A DNA stretch of 9,527 nucleotides. Origin: an uncultured Bacteroidota bacterium (GTDB lineage: Bacteria > Bacteroidota > Bacteroidia > B-17B0 > Aurantibacillaceae). Position 1 is the stretch's first letter, and the number at the start of each line of letters is the position of its first letter. Below, piece by piece: positions 1 through 8,100 of this stretch. The notes below the pieces were generated by a model, which saw only the letters and a list, made by a program, of their open reading frames with translations, did no database searches and was not told where the DNA came from. The stretch is taken from assembly GCA_937868675.1 (NCBI GenBank), contig CALMNJ010000267.1, positions 1-9,527 on the forward strand, read 5' to 3'. The translations under genes were made by a program, and so were the position numbers.

Positions 1-987
1 GGTTTGGCTTCGGGTGTGGTTTTATTTACACTGCAGCTTCTGGTTGGTTTTATTTGGTATTTAAGAAGGCGCAGCCGGCTGTGGTTATTGGCAGGAGTTA
101 GTATGCTGTTTCTCTCACTTGGCTTTGGTCTGCATTATCTTTATAGTATTACCGAACAACAGCTAACTGTGAGGCGCTCGGATTACAATGTGCCTCATCG
201 CTTCAATCAGAAAGGGCGTCCGCTCATTCACTTCGACACGGCAGGGCATGTTGAAAATGGCAACTATGTGTTTTCAAATCTGGAGCTGGAGGATTTGCAG
301 AACGGATGGAATGCACGAATGCCTCAGGATTCCTTTTCTATAAAAGCAAATCATAATCTTAAGCGCTATTATGTACTGATTCGCTATCTGGCGAGCTGTG
401 GTTATACAAAAGATACAGAGGGAATTGCCATGCTGAAGGAAAGCGATTTGGAAAATATACACCAGGGGATAACCAATGCGATGTATCCGGGATGGGGATA
501 TTTACACAAACGTCTTTACGAGCTTATTAACGAGTATCAGGATTTAAAAAATAAAGGAGAAAGCAATGGCCATTCGTTCACGATGCGCGTTTATTATTGG
601 AAGGCCACTATTAAAATAATCAAACGTCATCCGTTTTTTGGCGTTGGAACCGGCGATTCGCAGGCCGAACTTGAAAAAATTTACGCCAGCGATTTCCCAT
701 CATTAAACCATGAGTGGTACAGGCGACCCCATAATCAGTATCTGAGCATAGCACTTGCCTTTGGTTTATGTGGACTAATTATTTTTCTCTGGGCTATTTT
801 ATATCCGGCATGGCTATTACGCAAATACCTTCACCCTTTGTTTTGGATTTATTTTGTGTTGCTGCTCATTTCGTTTTTAGCCGAAGATACGCTGGAATCG
901 CAGGCGGGGATGGCCTTTTTTGTGTTCTTTGGGGTTATTTTTTACACCGAGGCGCTGATTAAAAAGCTACAAACTCCTGTGGGTTGA
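1..987 (+). CDS. O-antigen ligase/polymerase family (Wzy_C) membrane protein, 3' part
   Basis: The reading frame is open at the left window edge, so the N-terminal half is missing; about 328 residues are visible. Two hydrophobic segments (about residues 5-19 and 27-49) are followed by a hydrophilic stretch of about 140 residues, probably a large periplasmic loop. The family signature then follows: Arg195 in FTMRVYYWKA, GVGTGD at 213-218, and an RRPHNQY motif with His243. Two or three membrane segments (about 246-271, 278-293, 302-316) close the protein. WaaL/Wzy-type enzymes use Arg and His residues of the large periplasmic loop to transfer or polymerise undecaprenyl-linked glycans, and these match the conserved positions as I know them. 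Sequence alone does not separate a ligase from a polymerase, or from a protein-O-glycosylation ligase. The 3' end overlaps the convergent M23 gene, and I see no terminator after it. Confidence 0.82.
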   Translation, partial: GLASGVVLFTLQLLVGFIWYLRRRSRLWLLAGVSMLFLSLGFGLHYLYSITEQQLTVRRSDYNVPHRFNQKGRPLIHFDTAGHVENGNYVFSNLELEDLQNGWNARMPQDSFSIKANHNLKRYYVLIRYLASCGYTKDTEGIAMLKESDLENIHQGITNAMYPGWGYLHKRLYELINEYQDLKNKGESNGHSFTMRVYYWKATIKIIKRHPFFGVGTGDSQAELEKIYASDFPSLNHEWYRRPHNQYLSIALAFGLCGLIIFLWAILYPAWLLRKYLHPLFWIYFVLLLISFLAEDTLESQAGMAFFVFFGVIFYTEALIKKLQTPVG

Positions 988-1837
988 TGGGCGAGCCATT
1001 GAACCATAACTCAAAGTGGAGGTGAGGGCCGTTGCTTTTTTCGCCGGTATTACCAACGATCGCAATCACTTCGCCAGATTTTACACGGTCGCCGGTTTTT
1101 TTAAGAAACACCGAACAATGTTTGTAAATGCTAATGAGATTATTAGTGTGCTGTATTTGCAGAACATTACCATCGCTGGCCGAAAAGCTCGCGTAAATAA
1201 CCGTTCCGTCGAGCGTACTTTTTATCGTTTCTTCTGGCCTGGTAACAATGTCAACCCCATAATGCTGGTCGGGAATATTAAAAGAGGTTGTGATAAGTCC
1301 TTTCACCGGCGTGAAAAATACCGATCCGCCAATGCCCGAATAGGCCTGATTAATAGATGAAGGATTTGATTTTTCGTTTTGTTTTTCTTTTTCGTAGGTT
1401 TCACGAAACTCAATATCTGTTTTGCTGGGGGTTGCGTTGCCAAGCGAGTATTTGCCTGAAGTGTCGCGTGTGGGACGTGGGCTTTTGCCCTCGGCATTGC
1501 CATTAAACACATTGAGCAGGTTTTTAAGGTACACCTCCCGCGACTCGAGCGTTCTTTCGAGCGAATCGGCCTTTAAGTTAAGCTGTAGAATTTGCTTACG
1601 TTCGGCAATATTGCCATAGCCGGGGATGTATTCGCGCAAGGGGGTAAAAGCTACTGTGCTGATTACCAATAAAATAAAAAGAATAGTAGCAGCCGAAAAG
1701 CCAATAAGAAGGCCCTGTGGAGATAAACGAATCGAGAATTTTTCACTAAAAGTGCTGTCGTTAAGTATCACAAGGCGGTACTTGCTCCGCAATATGGTCC
1801 GCAAGCGACCGAATCGTTTATTTTTTTTGTTTTCCAG
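959..1837 (-). CDS. Membrane-anchored M23 (LytM-type) zinc peptidase
   Basis: Predicted peptidoglycan endopeptidase or LytM-like envelope protein. The open frame reaches back to 1948 but contains no ATG. I chose the CTG at 1837-1835, which gives a 292-residue protein starting ENKKNKRFGRLRTILRSKYR, the basic N-terminus usual before the YRLVILND block. TTG codons at 1948, 1888 and 1804 are alternatives. Counting from the CTG: one membrane segment (about 43-64), a short coiled coil (about 78-110), a low-complexity polar linker, then the C-terminal M23 domain. All metal and catalytic residues appear present: HYGVD (His192, Asp196), KHC (His240) and HLH (His272, His274). It is therefore probably active rather than a degenerate LytM activator. 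It is transcribed away from tetR, and its 3' end overlaps the ligase gene by 29 bases. The domain assignment is firm; the start is uncertain. Confidence 0.88.
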   Translation of the reverse strand: MENKKNKRFGRLRTILRSKYRLVILNDSTFSEKFSIRLSPQGLLIGFSAATILFILLVISTVAFTPLREYIPGYGNIAERKQILQLNLKADSLERTLESREVYLKNLLNVFNGNAEGKSPRPTRDTSGKYSLGNATPSKTDIEFRETYEKEKQNEKSNPSSINQAYSGIGGSVFFTPVKGLITTSFNIPDQHYGVDIVTRPEETIKSTLDGTVIYASFSASDGNVLQIQHTNNLISIYKHCSVFLKKTGDRVKSGEVIAIVGNTGEKSNGPHLHFELWFNGSPINPQEFVAF

Positions 1838-1870
1838 CGCCGATAAAGATGCGAAAAAAAATTTTCCTAT

Positions 1871-1900
1871 CGGAAACTTGTAAGACAAACAAAGTTTCCG
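1871..1900. promoter_or_regulatory. Probable TetR operator: 9-base perfect inverted repeat
   Basis: The arms CGGAAACTT (1871-1879) and AAGTTTCCG (1892-1900) are exact reverse complements separated by 12 bases. It is the clearest dyad in the tetR/M23 divergent region. It lies just upstream of the -7 element of the tetR promoter and overlaps the likely -33 element, as expected for autorepression by the TetR-family protein encoded 25 bases downstream. Because the region is divergent, bound regulator could also affect transcription of the M23 gene. The repeat is seen directly; the role is inferred. Confidence 0.6.
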
Positions 1901-1908
1901 TAGTTTTG
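1877..1908 (+). promoter_or_regulatory. Probable Bacteroidota-type promoter of the efflux operon
   Basis: TAGTTTTG at 1901-1908 matches the Bacteroidota primary-sigma -7 consensus TAnnTTTG in every fixed position. CTTG at 1877-1880, 20 bases upstream, is an acceptable -33 TTTG/TTG element. Transcription would begin near 1913-1916, leaving a leader of only about 10 bases before the tetR ATG at 1925. There is no Shine-Dalgarno sequence, only an A-rich stretch, which is normal for this phylum. No similar element is evident in the short gaps before the later genes, so this may be the only promoter for all four. Confidence 0.6.
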
Positions 1909-1924
1909 TTCCCGAATTTAAAAA

Positions 1925-2539
1925 ATGGAGCCACAAGAGAAAATACAAAAAGCAGCCTTGTCAATGTTTTTCAGGTATGGTATCAAGCACGTTACCATGG
2001 ATGATATTGCGCGCGAGCTTGGAATGTCAAAAAAAACCATTTATCAGTTCTACAAAGAGAAGGACGATTTAGTGAATCAATTGTGCGAGGTGGAATTGCT
2101 TGAACAGGAAAAAATGTTTTGTGAGGTGAGTGAAGGCGCAAAAGACCCTATCCATGAGATTATGTTGTTGTCGAACCGAATGAGGGAGATGATGCAGAAT
2201 ATAAACCCGCTTTTTTTTCTTGACCTGCAAAAATTTTATCCTCAGGGATACAAGCGGTTTCAGAAATTTAAGGAAGACTGTGCCTACCAGAACATTTTTC
2301 AAAACATAAAAAAGGGAATTGAAATTGGTGTTTACCGCAAGGATTTGGATGCGGATTTTATTTCGCGTTACCGGCTTGCGCAAATTGACATGCTGATGTT
2401 CAGCAATTTTTTCAATTACGAGAAAAACAGTTTTTATGCGGTTCATGAGTCGTTACTGGAAATGTTTGTTTATGGGATTTGCACAGTAAAGGGGCACAAA
2501 CTAATCAACAACTACAAAAAAATTAAAGAAGAAGAATAA
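1925..2539 (+). CDS. TetR-family transcriptional regulator
   Basis: Predicted dimeric DNA-binding repressor of 204 residues, a typical length for the family. Residues 5-51 form the TetR N-terminal helix-turn-helix domain: IQKAALSMFFRYGIKHVT, then MDDIARELGMSKKTIYQFYK, which is the turn and recognition helix. Residues 55-200 are the all-helical ligand-binding and dimerisation part, with a PLFFLDLQKFYP stretch (95-106) and no catalytic motif. It is the first gene of the efflux cluster, with a 10-base gap to the TolC-like gene. That position and the inverted repeat just upstream suggest it represses its own operon and is released by a pump substrate or related ligand. The ATG at 1925 is the first in frame after the promoter. 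The ligand is unknown. A run of eight T at 2211-2218 lies inside the gene but the frame is intact. Confidence 0.93.
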   Translation: MEPQEKIQKAALSMFFRYGIKHVTMDDIARELGMSKKTIYQFYKEKDDLVNQLCEVELLEQEKMFCEVSEGAKDPIHEIMLLSNRMREMMQNINPLFFLDLQKFYPQGYKRFQKFKEDCAYQNIFQNIKKGIEIGVYRKDLDADFISRYRLAQIDMLMFSNFFNYEKNSFYAVHESLLEMFVYGICTVKGHKLINNYKKIKEEE

Positions 2540-2549
2540 AACCATCTAT

Positions 2550-3914
2550 ATGAAACAGTACAAAAAACACCTGATCCTATCTGCCATGAGTTTGTTGCTT
2601 ATAAGGGCACAAGCTCAGGAGCCGGGCGGAAACAGCTTTAGCCTTCAACAGGCTATTGAGTATTCGCTCAAGCACAGCCCCAACTACCTTAACGCCGAGC
2701 TTGACCTAAAGAGTGCCGAATACAGAAAAAAAGAAATAACCGGTATGGGCCTGCCACAGGTAAGCGGAAGCATTGATCTGAAAGACTATCTGAACATTCC
2801 AACATCGCTTTTACCCGGTCAGATTTTTGGTTATCCTGCAGGAACCTTTATCCCTGTAAAATTCGGAACCAAATACAACTCTACAGTTGGTATAAGCGCT
2901 TCGCAACTTGTTTTCAGCAGCGATTACATATTTGGTGTTAAAGCCTCCGATCAGTTTCTGAACCTTTCGCGCATTGCCATCAGCCGCAGTAAATCCGACG
3001 TTACGGCGCAGGTGTCAAAAGCGTATTACAACGTTATTATTAATAAAGAAAGAGTTAAATATCTGGATGCCAATATTGCCCGACTAAAAAAAATAATGGA
3101 TGATACTAAGGCCTACGGCAAAGCTGGATTTGTAGAGCTAATTGATGTAGAGCGCCTGGAGGTACAGTACAACAACCTGGCGAGTGAGCGAGAAAAAACC
3201 GACCGTTTTATTGAGTTATCCACCAATATGCTCAAATTCCAGATGGGGTATAAACTGGGCGATCCAATTCAGTTAACCGATAGCCTCAATGTAAAAAACG
3301 AAGTGACCGAAAACCTGCCTCTCTTACAGGCTGATGTGAGTAAACGTCCGGAATACCAGCTGTTGATGGCCCAGCAAACCCTGCTCGACATTGATGTTCA
3401 ACGCCAGAAATGGTCGTATATGCCAACTCTTGCCGCTTATTTCTCTCACAACTACAACGCACAGCGTCAGGAATTTAATCTCCTTTCGTTCGATAAAAAC
3501 GATCCTAACAAACAGTGGTTCAAAATCACGATTCTGGGAGCAACGCTTAACCTCAATATTTTCACGGGTTTTCAACGCATGAACAGGTTACAACAGGCCA
3601 AAATTGCTTCATTAAAAAACAAAAACATGCTGGCCAATGTTCAGCTGGGCGCTCAAATGGAGGCCAACTCTGCCAGCGTTAGTTACAACAATGCCATTAC
3701 CTCTTTTAACATGCAAAAGAAAAACATCGAGCTTGCACAACATGTTTACGATGTGGTTCAGAAAAAATACAAAGAAGGTGTGGGCAGCAATCTTGAGATT
3801 GTGAACGCAGAAACATCTTTGAAAGAGGCACAAACTAACTATTATAATGCGCTTTTTGACATGATTGTTGCAAAAATTGATTATCAGAAAGCAACCGGAA
3901 CCTTAGTAAAATAA
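2550..3914 (+). CDS. TolC-like outer membrane efflux channel protein (OEP family)
   Basis: Predicted outer membrane factor that forms the trimeric exit duct of the tripartite pump. The 454-residue length is normal for the family. A Sec signal peptide is visible (basic MKQYKKH, a hydrophobic core, and a probable cut after AQA at residue 22). There is no lipobox, so it is not a lipoprotein, unlike OprM/NodT relatives. Two similar halves follow, each with long helices: about 30-240 (SLQQAIEYSLKHSPNYLNAE at its beginning) and 265-450, containing the family-typical KKYKEGVGSNLEIVNAETSL segment at 405-424. The aromatic and glycine-rich strands near 100-130 and 325-340 would form the beta-barrel. 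It starts 10 bases after tetR and ends 20 bases before the adaptor gene, which supports one transcript. Confidence 0.92.
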   Translation: MKQYKKHLILSAMSLLLIRAQAQEPGGNSFSLQQAIEYSLKHSPNYLNAELDLKSAEYRKKEITGMGLPQVSGSIDLKDYLNIPTSLLPGQIFGYPAGTFIPVKFGTKYNSTVGISASQLVFSSDYIFGVKASDQFLNLSRIAISRSKSDVTAQVSKAYYNVIINKERVKYLDANIARLKKIMDDTKAYGKAGFVELIDVERLEVQYNNLASEREKTDRFIELSTNMLKFQMGYKLGDPIQLTDSLNVKNEVTENLPLLQADVSKRPEYQLLMAQQTLLDIDVQRQKWSYMPTLAAYFSHNYNAQRQEFNLLSFDKNDPNKQWFKITILGATLNLNIFTGFQRMNRLQQAKIASLKNKNMLANVQLGAQMEANSASVSYNNAITSFNMQKKNIELAQHVYDVVQKKYKEGVGSNLEIVNAETSLKEAQTNYYNALFDMIVAKIDYQKATGTLVK

Positions 3915-3934
3915 AGAATAAAAAAACAGTAAGT

Positions 3935-5074
3935 ATGAAACGCTATATAAATAAACCAACCATGAAAAACACGTTACTAATACTCACCATTGGTATTATG
4001 ATTGCTGCCTGCGGTGGAAAATCAAAAGACGCGAAAACCGAACTGGAAGCGCTTAAAAAGCAGAGGTCTGACATTGAAGCAAAAATTGCCGAACTTGAAA
4101 GCGTCATCGCTAAAACCGACACAAGCACGCGAGTTGAAGTTGCAACAGAGGTAATTACCATACCACTTCAGGCGCAACTGTTTAAAACATATATTGAAAT
4201 TCAGGGCAGGGTAGACGCCGATGAAAGCGTTGGCCTTTCGAGCGAAATACCCGGCATGGTTACCAAAATTAATGTAAAGGCCGGCGATCAGGTAAACAAG
4301 GGCGATATACTGGCAGAAACGGATAGCCGCGCAATTATGCAGCAAATATCCGACCTGCAAACCAATTACGAACTTGCCAAACAAGTTTATGAAAAGCAGG
4401 AGAGCCTCTGGAATCAGAAAATAGGAACAGAGATTCAATACCTTCAGGCAAAAACTACTAAGGAGAGCCTTGAAAAGAAAATGGCCGCTCTTCAGGAGCA
4501 ACTCCGCATGACCCGTGTTATTTCGCCCATTAACGGAACCATTGATGGCGTGAATATCAAATTAGGTCAAACCATTATGCCTGGCATGTCGGCCATTAAT
4601 GTGGTAAACTTTTCGAGCCTCAAAGTAAAAGCCGATGTTGCAGAAAGCTATTCAGCGAGGGTAAAAAATGGAAATGAAGTGCTGGTGGTATTTCCTGACA
4701 TGAAAGACTCGGTGGTAACAAAAGTAAACTATGCTGCCAGAGCCATTAACCCGGTTACGCGCACGTTTGCTGTGGAAGCCTGGCTTACCAACGGAAAGGA
4801 GTACCATCCAAACATGGTTGCGAAACTCAGGATAAATGATTTTCAATCGGAAAAACCTGAATTGGTTGTGCCGGTAAAGTATGTTCAGAAATCAACGCAC
4901 GAAAGCTATGTGATGATTGAAGAAAATGGCAAAGCCGCCAGGAAAGTAATAACACTTGGAAGAGAATACAGCGGGAATGCCGAAGTATTGAGCGGGCTTA
5001 AAAATGGCGATTTGCTTATTACAGAGGGCTACGACCTGGTGAACGAAGGCGACAAGGTGGTTTCGAAAAAGTAA
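3935..5074 (+). CDS. RND efflux periplasmic adaptor (membrane fusion) lipoprotein
   Basis: Predicted adaptor that bridges the permease and the TolC-like channel. It is a lipoprotein: the hydrophobic segment ends in IAAC, with Cys26 as the lipidation site, followed by GGKSKDAK. Two starts are possible. The ATG at 3935 gives 379 residues. The ATG at 3962 gives 370 residues and a more typical short lipoprotein signal (MKNTLLILTIGIMIAAC). Domains in order, long numbering: a short coiled coil (about 33-60), the first half of the lipoyl domain (about 98-135, SSEIPGMVTKINVKAGDQV), an alpha-hairpin (135-192), the second lipoyl half (193-229, ISPINGTIDGVNIKLGQTI), a beta-barrel domain (230-302) and a membrane-proximal domain (305-377). 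These are the four canonical adaptor domains plus a small extra N-terminal helix. It lies between its two expected partners, 32 bases before the permease gene. Confidence 0.93.
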   Translation: MKRYINKPTMKNTLLILTIGIMIAACGGKSKDAKTELEALKKQRSDIEAKIAELESVIAKTDTSTRVEVATEVITIPLQAQLFKTYIEIQGRVDADESVGLSSEIPGMVTKINVKAGDQVNKGDILAETDSRAIMQQISDLQTNYELAKQVYEKQESLWNQKIGTEIQYLQAKTTKESLEKKMAALQEQLRMTRVISPINGTIDGVNIKLGQTIMPGMSAINVVNFSSLKVKADVAESYSARVKNGNEVLVVFPDMKDSVVTKVNYAARAINPVTRTFAVEAWLTNGKEYHPNMVAKLRINDFQSEKPELVVPVKYVQKSTHESYVMIEENGKAARKVITLGREYSGNAEVLSGLKNGDLLITEGYDLVNEGDKVVSKK

Positions 5075-5106
5075 TTAATGATTGTTCTATTTAAAAACAA
5101 AATCAC

Positions 5107-8100
5107 ATGTTGGACAAAATAAAAGAATTTAAACCGTCGAGTTGGGCCATAGACAACAAGGTAACAGTTTATCTGTTGACTATTTTTATTACCATTATCG
5201 GTATATGGGTTTACAACTCACTGCCAAAAGAAAACTTCCCCGATATTACAGTGCCAACCATTTACATTAATACAGTAAATGGTGGTAACTCTCCTACCAA
5301 TATCGAGAATACGATAACCAAGCCAATCGAAAAACGCCTGAAAGCCATTTCAGGTATCAAAAAGTTTACCAGCACCTCGTTGCAGGACGTATCGGTTATT
5401 ATTGTTGAGTTCCATACCAGCGTGAAAGTGGAGGTGGCCAAGCAAAAAGTAAAAGATGCGGTGGATGAGGCCAGGGCCGATATGCCGCAACAGCTCACGC
5501 GCGAGCCAATGATCAAGGAAATAGCCTTTTCCGAAATTCCGATCATGTACATCAACATAGCCGGTAATTATGATCTTAAGCAGCTTAAAAAATACGCCGA
5601 AGACCTTCAGGACCGCATTGAGGGATTGAAAGAAATAAATGAGGTGAAACTTGTTGGTGCGCTGGATCGTGAAATACAGGTAAACATTGATGCATACAAG
5701 ATGCAGGCGGCCCAGCTTACCTTTTATGACATCAAGAATGCCATTGCGAACGAGAACCTTTCTATTACCGGTGGCAACGTGCCACTGATGGGAATGAAAC
5801 CTACGCTGAGCATTAAAGGTGAATACAAGGATCCCAAAGAAATTGAAAACATTGTGGTTACCTCGCAAACAGGTGCCAAGCTTTTTCTGAAGGATATTGC
5901 CGAAATAAAAGATGGTTTTAAAGAGCAGGAAAGCTATTCAAGCTCCAAAGGCAAAAATGTGATTACCCTTAACGTTATCAAGCGTTCGGGCGAAAACCTG
6001 ATTGATGCCGCTGAAAAAATCCAAAAAACCATTGCAGAAATGCGGAAAGCAGAGCTGCCCGAAGGCCTTGATGTTACAGTGAGCGGAGATCAAAGTGCAC
6101 GCACCAAGGTAACTCTTCACGATCTTATCAATACCATCATCATTGGCTTTATTCTGGTAACTGTGGTACTCATGTTTTTTATGGGAGTAACCAATGCGTT
6201 GTTCGTGGCACTGTCGGTTCCCCTTTCTATGTTCATTGCCTTTATGGTTATGCCAAGCATTGGCTTCAGCTTTAATATGATTGTACTGTTTGCCTTTTTA
6301 CTTGCGCTTGGTATCGTGGTAGATGATGCTATTGTGGTAATTGAAAACACGCACCGACTTTTCGGAAACGGTAAAAGAGACATAAAAACAGCCGCAAAAA
6401 TGGCAGCCGGTGAAGTGTTTATGCCAGTGCTTTCAGGAACCATTACAACGCTGGCGCCTTTTATACCACTGGCTTTCTGGACAGGTATTATTGGTAAGTT
6501 CATGTACTTTCTTCCTATCACACTTATCATTTCATTACTCGCCTCACTGTTTGTAGCCTATATCATAAATCCTGTGTTTGCAGTTGACTTTATGAAAACG
6601 CACGAAGAAGAGGCGCAGGAGCATGGCCGCATTACCCGCAAAGGCCGCATGCAGCTTATTCTTTATGGAGTGATTGCCGCACTGGCATACATGAAGGGCA
6701 GTTTTGGAGTCGGTAACTTTGTTGTGTTCCTTGGTCTGTTCCTTATCCTGCACAGGCTTTGGTTATATAAAGTTATTGAAGCATGGCAAAACCGCGTGTG
6801 GCCGGGATTTATAAACGCTTATACCAGGGCGCTCAAATGGTGTCTGCATAAACCATGGAGGCCCGTTCTTATTGTAATTGTTATGTTTTTTGCCTCCTTT
6901 GTTTTTTTTGCGGTCCGCGGACCCAAGGTCGTTTTCTTCCCGCAGGGCGATCCAAACAATATTTACGTATATGTGAAATTACCCGAAGGAACCGATCCAT
7001 CCATCACCAACCAGGTCATGCGCAGGGTAGAGAAGAAAGTGTATTCTGTGATAGATGAAAACGATCCGGTTGTGGAATCAATGATTACCAATGTAACCAT
7101 TGGCGTTACCGACCCACGCGACGGCGATCAGAACTCCTATCCTAACCGGGGCAAAATTGCCATCAATTTTGTTGACTTTGAGAAACGTGAAGGCAAGTCA
7201 ACGACGGATTATCTTAAAAAGCTTCAAAAGCTTGATTGGGATGTTCCCGGTGCAGAGATCGTGATCAACAAAGAACAGGCAGGCCCTCCTCAGGCCAAGC
7301 CTATCAGTATCGAGGTTTCGGGCGACGACTTTAATGACCTGATCCGCACAGCTGACCATGTGAAAAAATTTGTGAATGCCGCCAAGATTGAAGGGGTTGA
7401 TAATATCAAGTCCGATTTTGTGAGCAACAAGCCGGAGATTATTTTTGATATTGACCGTGAGCGTGCCCAGCGTGAGGGTATCTCAACAGCACAGCTCGCA
7501 ATGGAAATCAGAAGTGCTGTTTACGGTTCGGAAGCTACCAAGTTCAGGGATGTTGATGATGAATATCCGGTGCAGTTGCGCTTTAAGTATGATCAGCGAA
7601 ACGATATTGAAACCATTCGTAATCTTAAAATCACTTACCGCGACATGAATCTGGGAGGACAAGTGCGCAGCGTGCCGATTTCGGCCGTTTCGAATGTTCG
7701 TTACGATAACACGTATGCAGGCATCAAACGCAAAAACAATACCCGTGTTATTACCCTTTCATCTGACGTGAAAGAAGGATACAATGCCAACGAAGTGGCG
7801 GCAAAAGTGCAACAGGCACTTAAAGGCTATAAGTCCACCGGAAGCTCGGTTGTGAAATTCGGAGGGCAGTCTGAAGACCAGGCCGAAACAGCAGGATTCC
7901 TTGGCAAGGCTATGTTAATTGCCATAGGCCTTATGCTGATGGTACTCGTTGGGCTCTTCAACTCGCTGGGTAAACCGCTCATAATTTTGTCGGAAATATT
8001 GTTCAGTATTATTGGCGTACTTATCGGGGTTGCCATCTTTAAAATGGACATGAGTATTGTAATGACAGGTGTTGGCATTATTGCGCTAGGTGGTATTGTG

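Noticed and set aside
1..987. A polysaccharide biosynthesis cluster including the right-edge protein
   Set aside because: Only one clear glycan gene is visible, and it is separated from the right-edge membrane protein by the M23 gene and the efflux operon; the right-edge protein has no diagnostic glycosyltransferase motif.
2211..2218. Run of eight T inside tetR as a phase-variation tract
   Set aside because: It encodes part of the PLFFLD stretch in an intact frame, is short for phase variation, and similar A/T runs occur elsewhere in the window.
4022..4501. Open frame of about 159 codons on the minus strand inside the adaptor gene
   Set aside because: It lies wholly antisense to a gene with clear domain structure, shows no recognisable protein motif and is Cys/Phe-rich, as expected for an antisense shadow.
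5350..5868. Open frame of about 172 codons on the minus strand inside the permease gene
   Set aside because: Antisense to the first porter domain of the RND permease; composition is rich in His, Phe and Asn with no domain and no start context.
6912..6923. Perfect 12-base palindrome GGTCCGCGGACC
   Set aside because: It sits inside the permease coding sequence, where it encodes the VRGP stretch after TM7. One or two such palindromes are expected by chance in a window of this size.
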